The notes: generated by a model not told the origin, from the sequence alone. A stretch of DNA of 64,000 bases from Gossypium raimondii (GCF_025698545.1 NC_068573.1:11555874-11619873); one strand, 5' to 3'. Counted from the stretch's first letter, positions 33,955 to 47,279 are shown. Numbers and translations are program-made.

Positions 33955-36900
33955 TACTTTCAAAATAATATTTATTATTTTAATGAGCAATTGGTAATTT
34001 TTTACATTGAAATCCAGTTAATGAATAACACCAATTTAATCAGCTCTAAACAGTAACAACAAACTATTGATTTGGATTGAATTAAATTTAGGCTATGACA
34101 TGTTAAAATCGAGACATGACCCATCTATCGATTGTTCAAGGCTAATGGCCATCAAGCCTGAGCAAAAACCAATTCTAGTCACATTCCTTTTTAATACAAT
34201 GTCTACTTTTACCAATAATCCCCTCAACCCTTAATTTGGAGAAAAACACGTTTAAACGTAGTTAAACTCATGTCTTCTTAATTTTTGCAATAGTGGCCAT
34301 TGCGGTACGTGCACGAAAAATAAATAAAAACTTAAAAAAGTAAAGCAATTATTGCAACTATATACATAAAGTTGCAATTATTGCAACTATATACATAAAG
34401 TTGTAATATTTGTATACAACGAAACACAAAACAAAGAAGTGGTTGCTTGAATTTGAAACTAAATGCAATTTATGCTATTGGAAGTCTATCAATCTACTTA
34501 ATCCTAGAATCATTACGGCAAGCACTTAAGAAGAGTGATTTTAGCAAGCTAAGAATTATAAATTAATGGAATCAATAAGTTGATTACTAGTGGCCAACAA
34601 AATAATGATTGGTTTCCTCACTTACTACTGATGCAACTATGCCTAAGTTAATTTAATGCACAATTCCTAACCTAATCATTCTCTCCTCTCGGTCTCAAAT
34701 GACTAAACTCTGTTACTAAACCTTATTAAATTGATAAAAACATGATAAAGTGTCCTCTCAGCCTAACTTATCTCAATTTCCCCTGAAGTTGTCTAGCTCA
34801 AGTTAGTAATAACACCAATTTATGCAAAACAATGCATTAACACTAACATTAAGCACAAAATCACATCAAGAGTAATGGAGCCAACCAATCACCTTACAAA
34901 TTAGTCAATATCCATATCAATTTCAACATCCAATCACTTCCCCATTCAATTCAACACAATTAAATGAAAGGGTAAGTATAAGAGATTGAGAAATGTACAC
35001 CAATCGGTGAGAAATTCAGGCTTTAGAACTGAAGGTGCCATTGATGCAGACTTCAAATCCAATGCTGACAATTATTATTAGCAAATTGATGAAGAAAATG
35101 GTGGAAACTAAGACTATCTTACTTAATAAAGGAGTTTACAACCAGAAACTAAAGAGAAAATTACAATAACAAAAGGAAACTTACAAAAGAAATTCTCAAT
35201 CTAGAAAACTTAGCAGAAAATCTATCAAAATCTATTCAATATTCTATTCTAATGTTTCTCTCTCTTCAGCTTTTTAAAATTCACTTATTTATACTAAGGG
35301 ACCATTCAGAGGTTATTTACATTCATACCCATCATTAAAACATTCAATAAAGGCTTGTAAAATTCAATTGGAAGCCAAATTCCACGTAATTACCCCTAGT
35401 AACCGCTTCAAATCTCACAGTTATAGAGTTGTTGTTGCGACAACTTATATCAATGTTCGCGACAATGGCTCCTTTGACTGTAGCTTTGTTTCCAACTGTT
35501 GAATTATTATCGCAACAATAACTTACCATGGTCACGACATTGACCTTTCTGACTCCAACTTTGTTTTCAGCTATTGTGGATGTTATCGCAACAATTACTT
35601 GAGCCTGAAATCACCTCCAAAATAGTGGCAGCAAATTAAATCAAACAATTAAGATAAGAAAAAAAACAAAAAAGCCAAATCAAAATTAGAGTTTTTGAAA
35701 GAGTCCAAGTTGATTATGGAAAAAACTTGTTCTTAATAAATTTCAATCAAATTAAGATTGTGAATATGAAAAATAAGTTAAAAAAACATATTCAAAAAGA
35801 AAGTATTAAACAGAATGAAAATTCAAGAAAAGAGGTAAGGAAGGTGCGGCCAACAAAAAATAATAAAGATCCAATAAACTGAAGAGAATTTGAACTGATC
35901 TTGACGAGAAAAAAAGTGGTCGATTCAGATTTGAACAAAGAAGCAAAAACATATTAGTTCTTGAATTAAAAGAATGAAAAGAGAAATTAAAGAGTAAAGA
36001 AGAGAAGGGTAGAAAAAAGAGTCGAAGCATTAGTTGAATAGGTTTCTTGGAAGAAAAGAAACAAAACAATCAAAATAGTTTATTAGAATAAATTTTTAAG
36101 CCAAAATAAAATTATTTTATAACGAAAGAATTCAACACAATAAGAAAATAAGAGATCTCCTATTTTTTAGTGTTTCTTGATGAATAATGATGGGAGGATG
36201 TCTTTTCCTAGTTGTTTATGACCTTGAATTGAATCAAATAAATACTAGAATTAAAGCAACAAGAATCGAACAACAGAAAACTAAACAAGAGAAAAAATGA
36301 AGCAAAGAGAAGATGAAAGTGGTGTGATAGGTGTCCTAAGGAGCCTTGGAATCGAAGAAACCACAACCCCTTCAAACGACTCTAATATTCCCTCCAAAAA
36401 AGTATTCTTGACAAGTCAAAGCTTGAAGATGGTTCCCACAATCTAAAAGATTGTTAAAACTACTAAAACATCAAGAAGAATTCTTGAAGAGAATAAACTC
36501 AAAGAGTATTTATTTAAGCAAAAGATGAATGAATAACAAGGGGGCACACCATATATAGCCTCACAAATGCTAGTTGATCTCCCTAAAATTAGGGTTTTGA
36601 TAAGTATGCTAACTAAGCATGACGACTCATCAAATAACTAACTAACTAATATGTGAAAAATATTTCTAAAAACATTTCTAAGTGTGGAATTAATGAGAAA
36701 TTCAGTCAAGGCTCATAATGGGCTCCTTAGACTAAATTTTTACACATTGATCTACTTATTGAATAAAATTTGAAAAAAAAAATTAAAAGATTTACAAATT
36801 GGAGCACTTTCACAATTTGGCCAAATATTTTACTAAGTCTTTCTCCAAATTTCATATTGGGTTTGTGGACATCCTAATAGGTGATTCTCAAGAACTTGAA

Positions 36901-37702
36901 CTTGTGATCTATTTGCTCCCAGAATTGGCTCATTCAATCTCGTCAATGTGATCCATCATGCACAAGCTTCAAGAATTAGTTTCTTTGATCAAGGATTCTA
37001 AGATTTGAAATCTTGATTTTCTTGATTCTTAAAATCACCCAAAACAATAAAATTGGATAAAGATTCGGTTTCTTAATTTTCTTGAAAATAAAAAAAGTGA
37101 ATCTTGATTTTGTGTTTTCCCCGTACGCACTTTTAGGGCTTTCGTAACGAAGTCTTGGACAGTTTCATTCAATCTTGCCTTGATCTACCTTGTTTTTAAC
37201 CTCGTTATTGGGTATTGAGGTAAAGAAAGCCCATTTCATCTGTTGTCCACTTGTTGGGACTTGATGCTTACATCATCTTTAAGTGTGAAAATGGCCTAAT
37301 TAACCATATTGATCTATGACGTGTCAAATAGAAATTGTACAAACTAAGCTAGGGATCAATCAACATTCAAGCCGTATTATTTGATTTTATTTTATTAAAT
37401 TTTGTTTGGTTATTACTTAATTTCACTTGGTTTGATTCATGTTCATTTTTCAAAATAAGTAACTTGTTATTTCTTGAACCATATTAATTTTATTTTTATT
37501 TAATTTGTAATTATTTTTAAAATATAAAAATAAAGATTTAAAAAAATTAATTTAAAATATATTAAATGATTTAAAATTTTAAAGTTGATCAACCGAAATA
37601 GTTTAAAGTTTGAATCAGTACAACTTAGTTAAATTTTCTAAAATTTAGAATAGTGTAAACTTTTCACAATCTTTTTCCATAGTCTTTAATGCCAGTTTAG
37701 GG
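33955..37702. other. Intergenic, degenerate repeat-derived sequence
   Basis: No supported gene in 3.7 kb. Parts look like decayed LTR-retrotransposon flanks: the strings CTCTCGGTCTCAAATGACTA (about 34688) and repeated TTGCGACAAC / ATCGCAACAAT (about 35440-35600) are of a kind I associate with Athila-type LTRs, but I cannot draw boundaries. The region 36290-37250 is unassigned. Confidence 0.4.
34345..34402. repeat. Tandem duplication, 2 x 29 bp
   Basis: Two adjacent identical copies of a 29-bp unit starting GCAATTATTGCAACTATA. Confidence 0.9.
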
Positions 37703-38873
37703 TGTAAGGGCAAAAACTTCTTGAATCTAAGTTTTGAAATGATGTTTCTTGCAAGCTTGTTTAGGTTTCTGGTATAACGATATGATAAGTTTAACTATTT
37801 ATATTATAGCTCAATACACTCCTAAAGGTTCTTGTGATAATTGCAAAGGTCCTGCTGTTTAGACTTGCTGTGTTTTCTGGTGAGTTCCTTCTTACTTCCA
37901 TGTGTGTGTAATGCCTTATTTATTTTTGTTTAAGGTAAGTATTCATATTCTGTAAAGATGAAATACCTGTACATGAGCGATGGGTGTTCATAATTGTTAG
38001 TCTAGTTTGGTTTGTCTGCGTTAAAGGTGTAAAAAACTTTCTTTGTGTTTAAGCCACTACCCTTTGCTTCTGACAAGGATAATATGAACTGGAAAATGGA
38101 AATGAATTCATGGCGTTTCCTTCAATGGAATAAACATTGAACTGGCAGATCACGATTCATAAAAATGGTCGTGTAACCTCTGGTAGGGCAGAAATTATGT
38201 TGTAAACCATATTGGCAAATCATGACAAAGGAATATTAATGGAATGAATTATATGGCTTGACTATGGACAGGGGTACGTGGCTAACATGAAGAAGGTTAA
38301 CTGTATGGTCACATGGGCATGATGTACATGCCAAAGGGAATATTATTTGGTGTATTGTCTGTCTATGATTGTACCCACCAACTGGCGAACTGTGTATCTG
38401 CATTGAGTTGGAAAGGTTTTATTTGAATAATGTATAATCGATGTAATGTCTATTTCTGGAACTCACTAAGTTCTTTGAACTTACTTAGTTACCTTTCTTT
38501 CTCAGGCCTATTGACGAAGTAAAGGAATATATGAAGACTAGGCTAGAGGACAATCACTACTGTGAGACTTCTAGTATTAAGTACTATGCATGACATAGGA
38601 GTGGAGTCGAGATGCTTACATTTTGAAGAATTGATTTTATATTTAAATTTTTGTTCATGAAACTACAATTTCCATGAAATTTCAGTGAAGTTTTCATGGT
38701 TCTTAAAGTGTACCATTTTATCTAGCCTTGAATGACAAATTGCTTACATTCTATATTAAATTAAACTGTAGTTTAAGTTGGTTTACGTCAAATATGGTTT
38801 TAAAGATATTAATTTTATGTTAGTAACACGGCATTCTCGGATCCTCCTTAAGGGTTGGGTTTGGAGTGCTACA
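37703..38873 (+). mobile_element. Possible solo or partial gypsy LTR
   Basis: The right end GGGTTGGGTTTGGAGTGCTACA resembles the 3' ends of Del/Tekay-like LTRs, and the internal GGAACTCACTAAGTTC segment is also LTR-like. A candidate left end is TGTAAGGGCAAAAAC at 37703. There is no clean 5-bp duplication at these ends. Alternatively, GGGTGTA...TACACCC ends with flanking TTA would suggest a small DNA transposon. The left boundary is weak. Confidence 0.4.
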
Positions 38874-39359
38874 CCCTTAGGGGCGTCATTTCATAAGTTT
38901 TTAGGTCTATTTGATTTAGTCCAATTTATTACGATTTAGTCATTGGTCCAAAAATCAACTTACCCACATCTTCATCAACCAACCCTTTTTGGAGTTTAGT
39001 TATCCATGTTAAAAAATAGAGTAAACAAATGTAAAAATCAAAGCTTTAATAGACATGGACATAAATCCTAAGGAAAACATAAAAGTTGAGATTTTTACTC
39101 TTTAAAACTTGCAAGAAAGATAAATAGAAGCATCTAACAGTGAAATCTAAAGCTAGGAACATTAAAGGAACAACCTTTAATTGATTAAACATAAAAGAAA
39201 CTGAACTGCATCCAACTTAAAGTTGAGAATGTCATTACAATAAAGGGAAAAAGGATTAAAGTTGTATATAAACCTAGCTATAATAATAACTAACCTAACT
39301 AATTACCATTAATACTAAGAAGAACAAGAAAATGTGCAAGAAAAGTAAACTACTTTAAA
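38874..39359. other. Intergenic, no gene seen
   Basis: AT-rich sequence between two LTR-like blocks; nothing recognisable beyond a TTTAGTCCAATTTATTACG-type repeat phrase. Confidence 0.5.
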
Positions 39360-42217
39360 TGTAACAACCTAATTTCAGTGGTATCAGAAACAATGGTTTT
39401 GGGACCACAATTTCGATGAGTGTGTTATTATTTTATTATTTATTTAATGTCTATGGGATTATATTAAGGTCGTATTAAAGTTTCGTTAAGAAATTTTTAA
39501 GTTTAAATGATTAATTAGGTAAAAGGACTAAATCATAAAGGTTGCAAAAGTGGGTTTCTATTAATTAACAATGGCTAAATGGCTATGGAAAGGAAATTTA
39601 ATGTACTTAGATGGTAAATATACCATAATTAAGTTAGTGGATAGTTATGGACAAGGTTTTATTGAATTTTTTATTAATTTTAAGGTTAAAGTAGTAATTA
39701 GTAAATAAAAGAAAAATTAAGTAAATTGAAGACAAAAGAAAGATATTATATTCTCCATCTTTATTTTATAAAACCTAAATTAGCCATTAGAGAAGAAGGA
39801 AGGTTCGACCAACACTTTGTTCTTGCATGGTATGTAAATTTGTCTCGTTTTTAATTATTTTTATATTTTTGAACTCGTTTTAGCTTAGTCTAACTAACTC
39901 GGGGGTTAATTTGCAAAACTGTTAAAGGTTGAGGGATTTTTCATGGTTGTTTTTGAATAGGTTTTGAATTTATTTGATAGATTATTAATCTTGGTTGTAA
40001 AACAAACTTGTTTTGTTAATGATTTTTGATGAATTTCGAAATAGGGATTAAATTGTTAAAAGTGTAAATCCATGGATTTTATTATGAAATTTTGGTATTT
40101 ATGGGTTGTACCAAGGTCCCTAGTAGAATTTGTTAACATGGGTTTAGGTTAAAATGGTTAAATTTCAAGTTATGAGCTTAAGAACTAAATTGTGAAAAGT
40201 TAAAATATTAGGGTAATTTCATAATTTTACATAAATATGAATTATGGATTGAATTGAATTGAATACTTGAAGTACTTAATTGAATTAAATTATCTATTTA
40301 GGTCAAGATAAACAACAATCGGACTTAAATCGAGGAAAGGGGAAAGCTTCGGATTAGTTTCAAATTATACTTCTACGACTATAGTCGCCGAGGTAAGTTT
40401 GTATGAATTATAATGGTATTAGTGATAACTAAATTGATTATTTACCATATTGTGTTAATATAAACAGACTTGAAAATGCTTATGAATTGATGTTTTGAGT
40501 AGTTGGCGGATAACAAATCATGTTTGAACCTTAATAATTCTTAGGATACGAATGACATGTCATTAGGGATTTCATGTTTCGGGTGCTGGTCTTGAATGTC
40601 TTACCGATGGCTGAGGTCTTGCATTTGTTGCAAATTCTCCATAGCTTGTGTGAGCAGCATTGTGTACCTAACATTTCGACCCATAGCTCGTGTAAGTAGG
40701 CCCATTTCACAACTTGTGTGAGCACTATTGAAAAGGAAAGGTTACGGTTATATGGAAAGGCACACTATGTGTGAGCATTCCCGAGTATTCGATGTAATTC
40801 TAGATGGTTCAACGGGTAAGCAAAGAAAATAGCCTGGTAAGCATACAATTGAAATGATTCATGATATTATGAAAAGGTTGATGAGTTAAATGATGTGTAT
40901 ATGAAATTTACTTACCATATGGTGGAACTCAAATGTATCATGGATGAACCTTCTAACTTGTAAGTTTGATTGTGCTTGTATAGGTTTTTACTAAGCTTAT
41001 GGCCTTGGTAATGATTTTATGCTTATTCTATAGTTTGTGCTAAAGAAATGGTAAGTTATGTTTAAGTTTATATGAGCTTACTAAGCACTAATTGCTTACG
41101 TAGTTACTTTCCTTTGTTTTATAAATTATCAAAAGTTCTATCGGTTGGAAGCTTGCCGGAGATCAATCACACTATTCAACAACCATTTCGGTAGTTTTTG
41201 TGTATTTTGGCCAATGATATAAATGGCATGTATAGGACCCTTTTATTAAGGTAGTTCTTGAATGTGTAATGGTTGATTTGGTATGTATATGCTTTTGAAA
41301 TTTATGTTTGGTTTGATGAGCTTTGGAATCTTGGCAGGTTAGGTCATTTTGGCCATTCCTAAGTGCTTGTATATAAGACTCTTTTGGTATGTTTGTGATG
41401 GCATGTAAATGGCCATTTGTGATGTCATTTTGGTAGAAAAATAAACTAGGTTTTGTGCTTGAAGTATGGATATATTGATTTGTTTGGTTAATGATATTTT
41501 AGTATAAATGTGGTGCTTTTGAATGGCATATTGGTTAAATGGAATAGGATGTTTGAAATGGTATGTTTAGATGTATTTGAAAGATGTGTAAGTCTCTTAA
41601 ATGTGTGTACAAATAGGATGATTGGTTAGGTGTGGTTTGGCCTTGAAATGACTTGTTTTTAGGGTCAAATTATGGATCACACGGCCTGGGACATGGGCTT
41701 TCATACGGTTGTGTGACATACACAGCTTGGCGACAAAGCCGTGTGTCATTTGTAAATTCTTAGTGTATTAAGTCAGTTAGTTACATGGCCTAGCACACGG
41801 CCTGCGACATGGTCGTATGTTGTAAGTCAGAGAGTTACACAATCTAGCACAGGGCCTACGACACGACCGTGTGACCCAACTCAGTGAGTCACACGGGTGG
41901 AGACACGGGTTAGGACATGGCCATGTGTCTCTTTGCTCAATTGTTCACGGCTTTGGGTATGTCACACGGCCGTGTGACCCCTGTTTTCAAATTTTGTAAC
42001 TTTTTTGCCAAATATTTTGTTTTGTTTCAAATTAGTCCCAAATTGCTTTTAAGCTATTTTTAGGGCCTCAAAGGCTCGATTTAGGGACCAAGTGCATGTT
42101 TGATTGGTTTTTAACAAGATTAATTTATTTAATGTTATAATTTTAAATGTTATGTTAAATGTTCAGTAATGCTCCATAACCTAAATTCGGTGACGAATAC
42201 GAGTTAGGGGTTTTACA
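39360..42217 (+). repeat. 5' LTR of a Del/Tekay-like gypsy element
   Basis: 2,858 bp starting TGTAACAACC and ending GAGTTAGGGGTTTTACA, followed by a tRNA-iMet-type primer site and a gag start, which fixes the orientation. It holds repeated CACACGGCC/GTGTGACC motifs at about 41680-41985. Its ends resemble those of the LTR at 8780-12493, so the two are related. No second LTR of this copy lies in the window. Confidence 0.85.
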
Positions 42218-42222
42218 TTTAG

Positions 42223-42233
42223 TGGTATCAGAG
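42223..42233 (+). other. Primer-binding site, tRNA-iMet type
   Basis: TGGTATCAGAG, 5 bp after the LTR, is the classical plant initiator-Met primer complement. Only the first 11 bases match well. Confidence 0.85.
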
Positions 42234-44424
42234 ATACAGTTTAGTCGGTTCTCGGATTGAATGTAGCATGTATGGAGTCTAGAAATACATGCCATTATAT
42301 AACCTGTGATAGTGTGATATCTCCTGACTCAAATTGAATTATGTTTTTATATAGACAAAAGAAGTTATCCAATCTAGCTGATTCCGATGAGGTTACTTGT
42401 AATGCACAAGCCTCCATTCATGGAGCAGCTAGTAGTGGGCCCGTAACTGAGGGCCGAGGAAGTGAGGCTAAAGAAGCCTTCTTCCAAATGATGTTTGAGT
42501 GGTTCTCTGAGTTCGTTAGAACAAACTTTATAGCTCAACGACCTTGTAATACCCCAAACCCGACCTAGACGTTATGACCGAATCAGGGAGTGTTACGAAG
42601 AAGAGATTTAAAATCGACGATATATCGATAAAACCATATTTAGTTATTTGATAAAAGTCCAAGTATTATAAAATATATTCGTTACTGAAACTGTGATATG
42701 AAGTTCTTTAAAGTTAATCGTTTATTTTGCAGCGGAAGTTTGGAAAATCGTTTAAAATAAAAATCAAGCTCGTGTTTTCAAAAACCCATTTGTTTGTGTA
42801 AAATGTTTTTGTTAACTTTGCAGAAAAGTAGCAAATCAAGATCCAAAAGTTAAAACCAATTAGTCCAGAGAGTCCCAAAAATTACAACTTTCAAGGAAAA
42901 CCAGACTTTAAAATTAAACCATTAATTACTAAGTAAAAATAGTTCTCGATCGAGTGGTCATCGCTGAGCCTCCGTCGTATCGACCCGCCTAAGTCTGTAG
43001 ATTACCTGGACAGAACAGACAAATAGATGTGAGATTTCGTAAACTCAATGTGTAACCCAACAGAAATAGACATGCAATATACACAATATTTCGTATATAG
43101 TCAAATATAGATTCGGACCTAAGTCCATAACAAATGCAGATACCAGATAAATAGAACATATATACAGAATCCTATCCCAATCCTCTACACACCATCTCTG
43201 ACCATCCCATCACACCATGTGAGGTTAAAAACACCCACCCATCCTTACACACCATAACAGATAGTATGCAGTCAAACTGCCAGAATTAAGGCGAAAGGTC
43301 ACCGTACAGAACACTTCCGCTACATATACAAATCCCCAACCCACACATATAGAAAATACAAATTTAACAGAATCAACATGCTTAACATGCTTATGTACAT
43401 ATTTCATATATGCATACTCAAACAGAGCAGTCATGCATACGTATCAGTGTCCTACTCAAATCAGACTATCAGAATATCAAATCACATGATTTAGGGTTTG
43501 GTTAGCCCTTATCGACCCTACGGTAGGCCCACAGTCGATCAGGACGACCCGTGTGACCTTTGGGAAAACTTTAGAATTATGGGCCCTTATGCCCAAATTG
43601 GCCTTGCCCGTGTGGTGCACACGATCTGGGCCAAAACCCACACGACAACACTCACGACATCAAATGGTCGTGTCTTGCGCACAGCCACACCTTCGTCAGT
43701 CACACGGCCGTGTCCCGCACACGGCCAACTACACGGCTGGCTGCACGCCCATGTTGCGTCGACAGACCCTATTTTCGGCTTTCGTTGAAACTCAATTTTT
43801 CGTGTTAATAGTACACACCTAGTTCGATTTTGATGCGAATGTAATCTTGAGACCTCCCAAACCTAAAAACAATATTCCAAACACCATTTTTAGCAATCTA
43901 ATTACAAAATTATCAATACAAAATCGAGCAACGCGCATACACTTACCGCTATCAAACTCGATCACGCATACAGATTAGCTTGATTGAGTGAAACCACTGT
44001 CTCACCGCCTTCTCCTATACAAAATGTTTATAGAGAATTACTTTCCCTTACAACCCACACTAAGAATACAAGCGAAAAGGAGAACCCAATTGCTTACTAA
44101 AATGGAACCAATCTACAAGTGAAAACCTCCCACTTACCTGACCACACGAAACACCGAAATCTCGAATTACACACAATAAACAAAAAGAGGGTACATATTG
44201 AAAAGGAAAATGACAGAAGAAGGGAAGAGTAAAGGAAAGTAAAACGAATGTCAGAAACTTGGAAGAGAGCGAGAGAATCGAAATTTTGAAAAAACAAAAC
44301 AAAACAAAATAAAATCATATAATATCTATCCTAACCTCCCACTAACCTACTAACTCTCAACTCCTTCAGAATTTCACTTCCACCCAACCTTTATCTCACA
44401 ACCGAAATAAAAATATCATCATCC

Positions 44425-44495
44425 ACGCTCTTACAGGGAATCGAATACAGGACCTCCAGCAAGCTAACTCCTTACCACTCGAACCAAGAAGCTCA
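44425..44495 (-). other. tRNA-like segment 1 (Pol III box A and B pattern)
   Basis: On the minus strand it reads TGGTTCGAGTGGTAAGGAG (box-A-like, as in tRNA-Ser/Leu), then about 25 nt later TATTCGATTCCC (box-B-like). There is no full cloverleaf and no CCA. It is probably tRNA-derived or convergent sequence inside the LTR. Confidence 0.5.
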
Positions 44496-44574
44496 TTTTG
44501 ATATGAGTTTACTAAAGATAAAATATAACCCAACCCACCAAGGATAAAGCTAGGATAAAAAAAAACCAAAATTC

Positions 44575-44640
44575 CCAAATATGAGACTTGAACCTAAGAC
44601 CTCATTCACACACCCAAAACACTTAACCACTGAAGCAAAT
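44575..44640 (-). other. tRNA-like segment 2 (Pol III box A and B pattern)
   Basis: The minus strand reads GCTTCAGTGGTTAAGTG, then AGGTTCAAGTCTCA about 27 nt later, again box-A-like then box-B-like. It lies within 120 bp of the LTR end and about 85 bp from segment 1. Confidence 0.5.
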
Positions 44641-44983
44641 ACTCATTTATGCCAGATTTCACAAAAACATACTTAAATTATTCAGGGTGTTACAGACCTT
44701 CACCCCCTCCTATACCCCAACCTATACCCACTATTCATTAAGGTTTAGAATTGGCACGAATGAATAGACCTCTGGTTGATAAAATTCGTAAGTATGGGGC
44801 TGAAGAGTTCGTGGTACTATGGAATATGATCCAGAAAAGGCTGAGTTCTGGTTAGAGAATATTATCAGAGTTTTTGATGAATTGTCTTGCTCTCCTGCTG
44901 ATAGTTTGAAATGTGCGATATCGTTGTTAAAAGATTCAGTGTATCAGTGGTGGAATACCTTGATTGCAGTGGTACCAAAAGAT

Positions 44984-46953
44984 TGTTTTCAAGTAATAAG
45001 TAAGTATAAGAGTTATCGTCTCCACAGGGACTGTATTTAAATCAATACTTGTAAAAAATTACTATTTACAAATTGGTTAAGAAAAATACAATAATTTTGA
45101 GTGATAAGTGTTAAAATAAATTAATCAATTAAATTCAAGTTAATCTCAATGCAAATGAAATGAAATACAAGCTAAGGGTTTAGAATCGATTTTCATGAGT
45201 TAATAACAATAACATGAATAAGATAGAATAACTACAACATTTGACTCAATTCATTTTTCCTCAAGCTTAAGAATGTTCAGAACATATTCCATGGCAACTC
45301 GATCGTTCATTAACTGGGAATCTCATATAAGTTCAACCAAATCTTATACTTAGAAAAATATGCATAAAACAATGTCATAATTTAACTAAGGATTCCTTAG
45401 AATTTATGTAAAGTAATAAGAAAAATTAGGTTTGAAACAATTTAATTACGAAACTTAAAGTTATGTAAGGTATTACGTTCTCTTATTCTATTACGAACCT
45501 CTAATTTATTCGATTAGGATATAAATTAAGCAAGTATCTTCCAATTATTGTGTCCATTAGTTATCATCTAATTAGGATTGACTAACTAATTCTAATGCAT
45601 TCAAACATATTTTAATGCATAAAATACATAATGATTTTAATTGGAAGCATGAACAACGGAGGTACAAAACATCATAAACATGAATCAAATGAACTTTATC
45701 AAATTAATGTGATCATTCTAGCTAAAACAAAATTAATTCATCTTTGTCAATGGAAAAACATCAAAAAATTTTGCAAACATTTTGAATAAAAATAAGATTA
45801 AGGAATAAGAAACTTTTCATGATTTCAGTAGTTCTCCGAAGACCGATTGTGGTGGCTTTCTTCGTTTCTTGTGATTGTAAAATGCTCCTCAATGTGGTTG
45901 GCCAATAGTGGTTTTCCTTAAGGGAAAATGCTAGCTAAAGGAGATGGGAAAACGGGAAGGCTTATGTGTGGAAAAGAGGGAAGAAAATGTAAGAGGAATG
46001 TGAATTGAGAGATGAATAAGTGATGAGGGATGATGGAATGAGAAGTAAGGGTTGGTATTTATAGTAGTGGGATGGCATAGAAGTTTGCTAAAATAGCTTG
46101 AAGATCCCTTGGTTTTCTCCTTTGCTTGGCGGGCCTTGAAATGTGGAAAGGGATGTTGATAGTTGCTTGATTCTTTCTTGATTTCATGCATGAATCATGC
46201 AAGGGGTTGGACGGTTTCTTGGGTATTAGTTGGGAGCTGATTTCTAATTCTTTCACAAGTGCAAAGACCACCAAATTAACTTTCCCAAAGCTGATTTGGG
46301 CTGCTCTTGATGGCTTTTTCGAATTTGGGTCATTCTCCCTCTTTTTGGACAGTTTTGACAATCCAATTGAGAGCAGACTTCAGTCTTTTCAATAACTATC
46401 TTTCAAATTGGGTTGAATTAAATTTGTGAGTCAAATTTAATGAGTTTCCTGTCCATATGGAGTAAAAATTAACTTGTGTCCATGTGATATTAATTAGCTC
46501 CCATACTCCTTAATTCAATGGTTCATCTATGATAATTTGAGCACAAATATTAGCATGTAGCATAAGATAGTTAAATTATGCAAAATTAATACATAAATTT
46601 ATAAAATTGCATACTATACTAAAATTATGTCCATTGTCTCAATATGAAAAAAATCACCCAAATAAATATCCAAATACTCACGATTAATATAAATTTTAAG
46701 TAAAAAGGTGATATAAACAACTATAAAAAAAGTTATATAATTTAGAGTTTATAAATGCCTCCCTACAACACTCAATCAATCGTTAGGGTCCCCAATAGCA
46801 TAATTGGCCATTTTGGATCGAAAAATGAGGAAAAAGAGGCGATTTCACAAATCTACTTGTAAAAATTAAAATTATGTAAAACTACTAAAAAGACACTAAA
46901 AACACTTAAAAACAAGCTTGTTAAGTGACAAACAGGCCTAATTTGACTCATCA
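44984..46953 (-). mobile_element. Probable solo LTR, possibly Athila-like
   Basis: About 1,970 bp, from TGTTTTCAAGTAATAAG to ATTTGACTCATCA, interrupting the gag fragment at VVPK. The left end contains TATCGTCTCCACAGGGACTG, and the right end has TTAAGTGACAAACAGGCC. I recognise both strings from Athila-type LTR ends, in minus orientation. No target duplication is seen (AAGAT versus ATTTG), so the right part was probably rearranged. The open frames inside are not supported as genes. Confidence 0.6.
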
Positions 46954-47279
46954 ATTTGTGGCAGATCAATTATCATATAAATTATATTATTTAATTTTGA
47001 ATTGATCGTAGTTGCTCTTGCAACGAATGTGGTACACTATAGCTCGGATCCAACGATTGGGTCAAGTTTAAAGTGTTACAATATATATCTAACTTGTAAC
47101 AAATAATTATGCAACCTTTCATTATCAAGTCAAATGATGTATTCCAAATCTTACTGAATTGGCTTATCGGCTGATTAACCATTTTGAGTAATCTTTTACA
47201 TACCTTGACATATAACATCGTATATAAGTGCTTGTAATCCAAATTATTAGCATATAATCAATCCCAATCATCATTCAAC
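46954..47279. other. Intergenic, no gene seen
   Basis: AT-rich junction sequence right of the Athila-like LTR. A TAAAGTGTTACA string near 47080 could be an old LTR end, but no partner is visible. Confidence 0.4.

Larger units (their letters stand above)
42545..44694 (-). mobile_element. Solo LTR inserted in gag, gypsy type
   Basis: 2,150 bp, starting TGTAATACCCC and ending CAGGGTGTTACA, with perfect GACCT duplications at 42540-42544 and 44695-44699. It has no internal coding. It contains the palindrome CACACGGCCGTG near 43700 and two tRNA-like segments near its right end. The minus orientation is inferred from the TGTAACACCC start on that strand and is less certain than the boundaries. Confidence 0.88.
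42341..44983 (+). pseudogene. gag fragment of the Del/Tekay-like element, interrupted
   Basis: The N-terminal part at 42341-42544 includes EAFFQMMFEWFSEFVRTN, typical of Del/Tekay gag. It is cut by the solo LTR at 42545-44694 and resumes at 44700: RPLVDKIRKYGAEEF, a +1 frameshift near 44810, then PEKAEFWLENIIRVFDEL, LKCAISLLKDSVYQWWNTLI and AVVPK. It is cut again at 44984 by another LTR. The rest of gag and all of pol are absent from this window. It cannot encode a product. Confidence 0.85.

Noticed and set aside
43498..43788. 96-aa frame with many Thr and His
   Set aside because: Derived from the CACACGGCC repeats of the solo LTR.
46059..46361. 100-aa minus-strand frame
   Set aside because: Within the Athila-like LTR; no domain and no conserved start.
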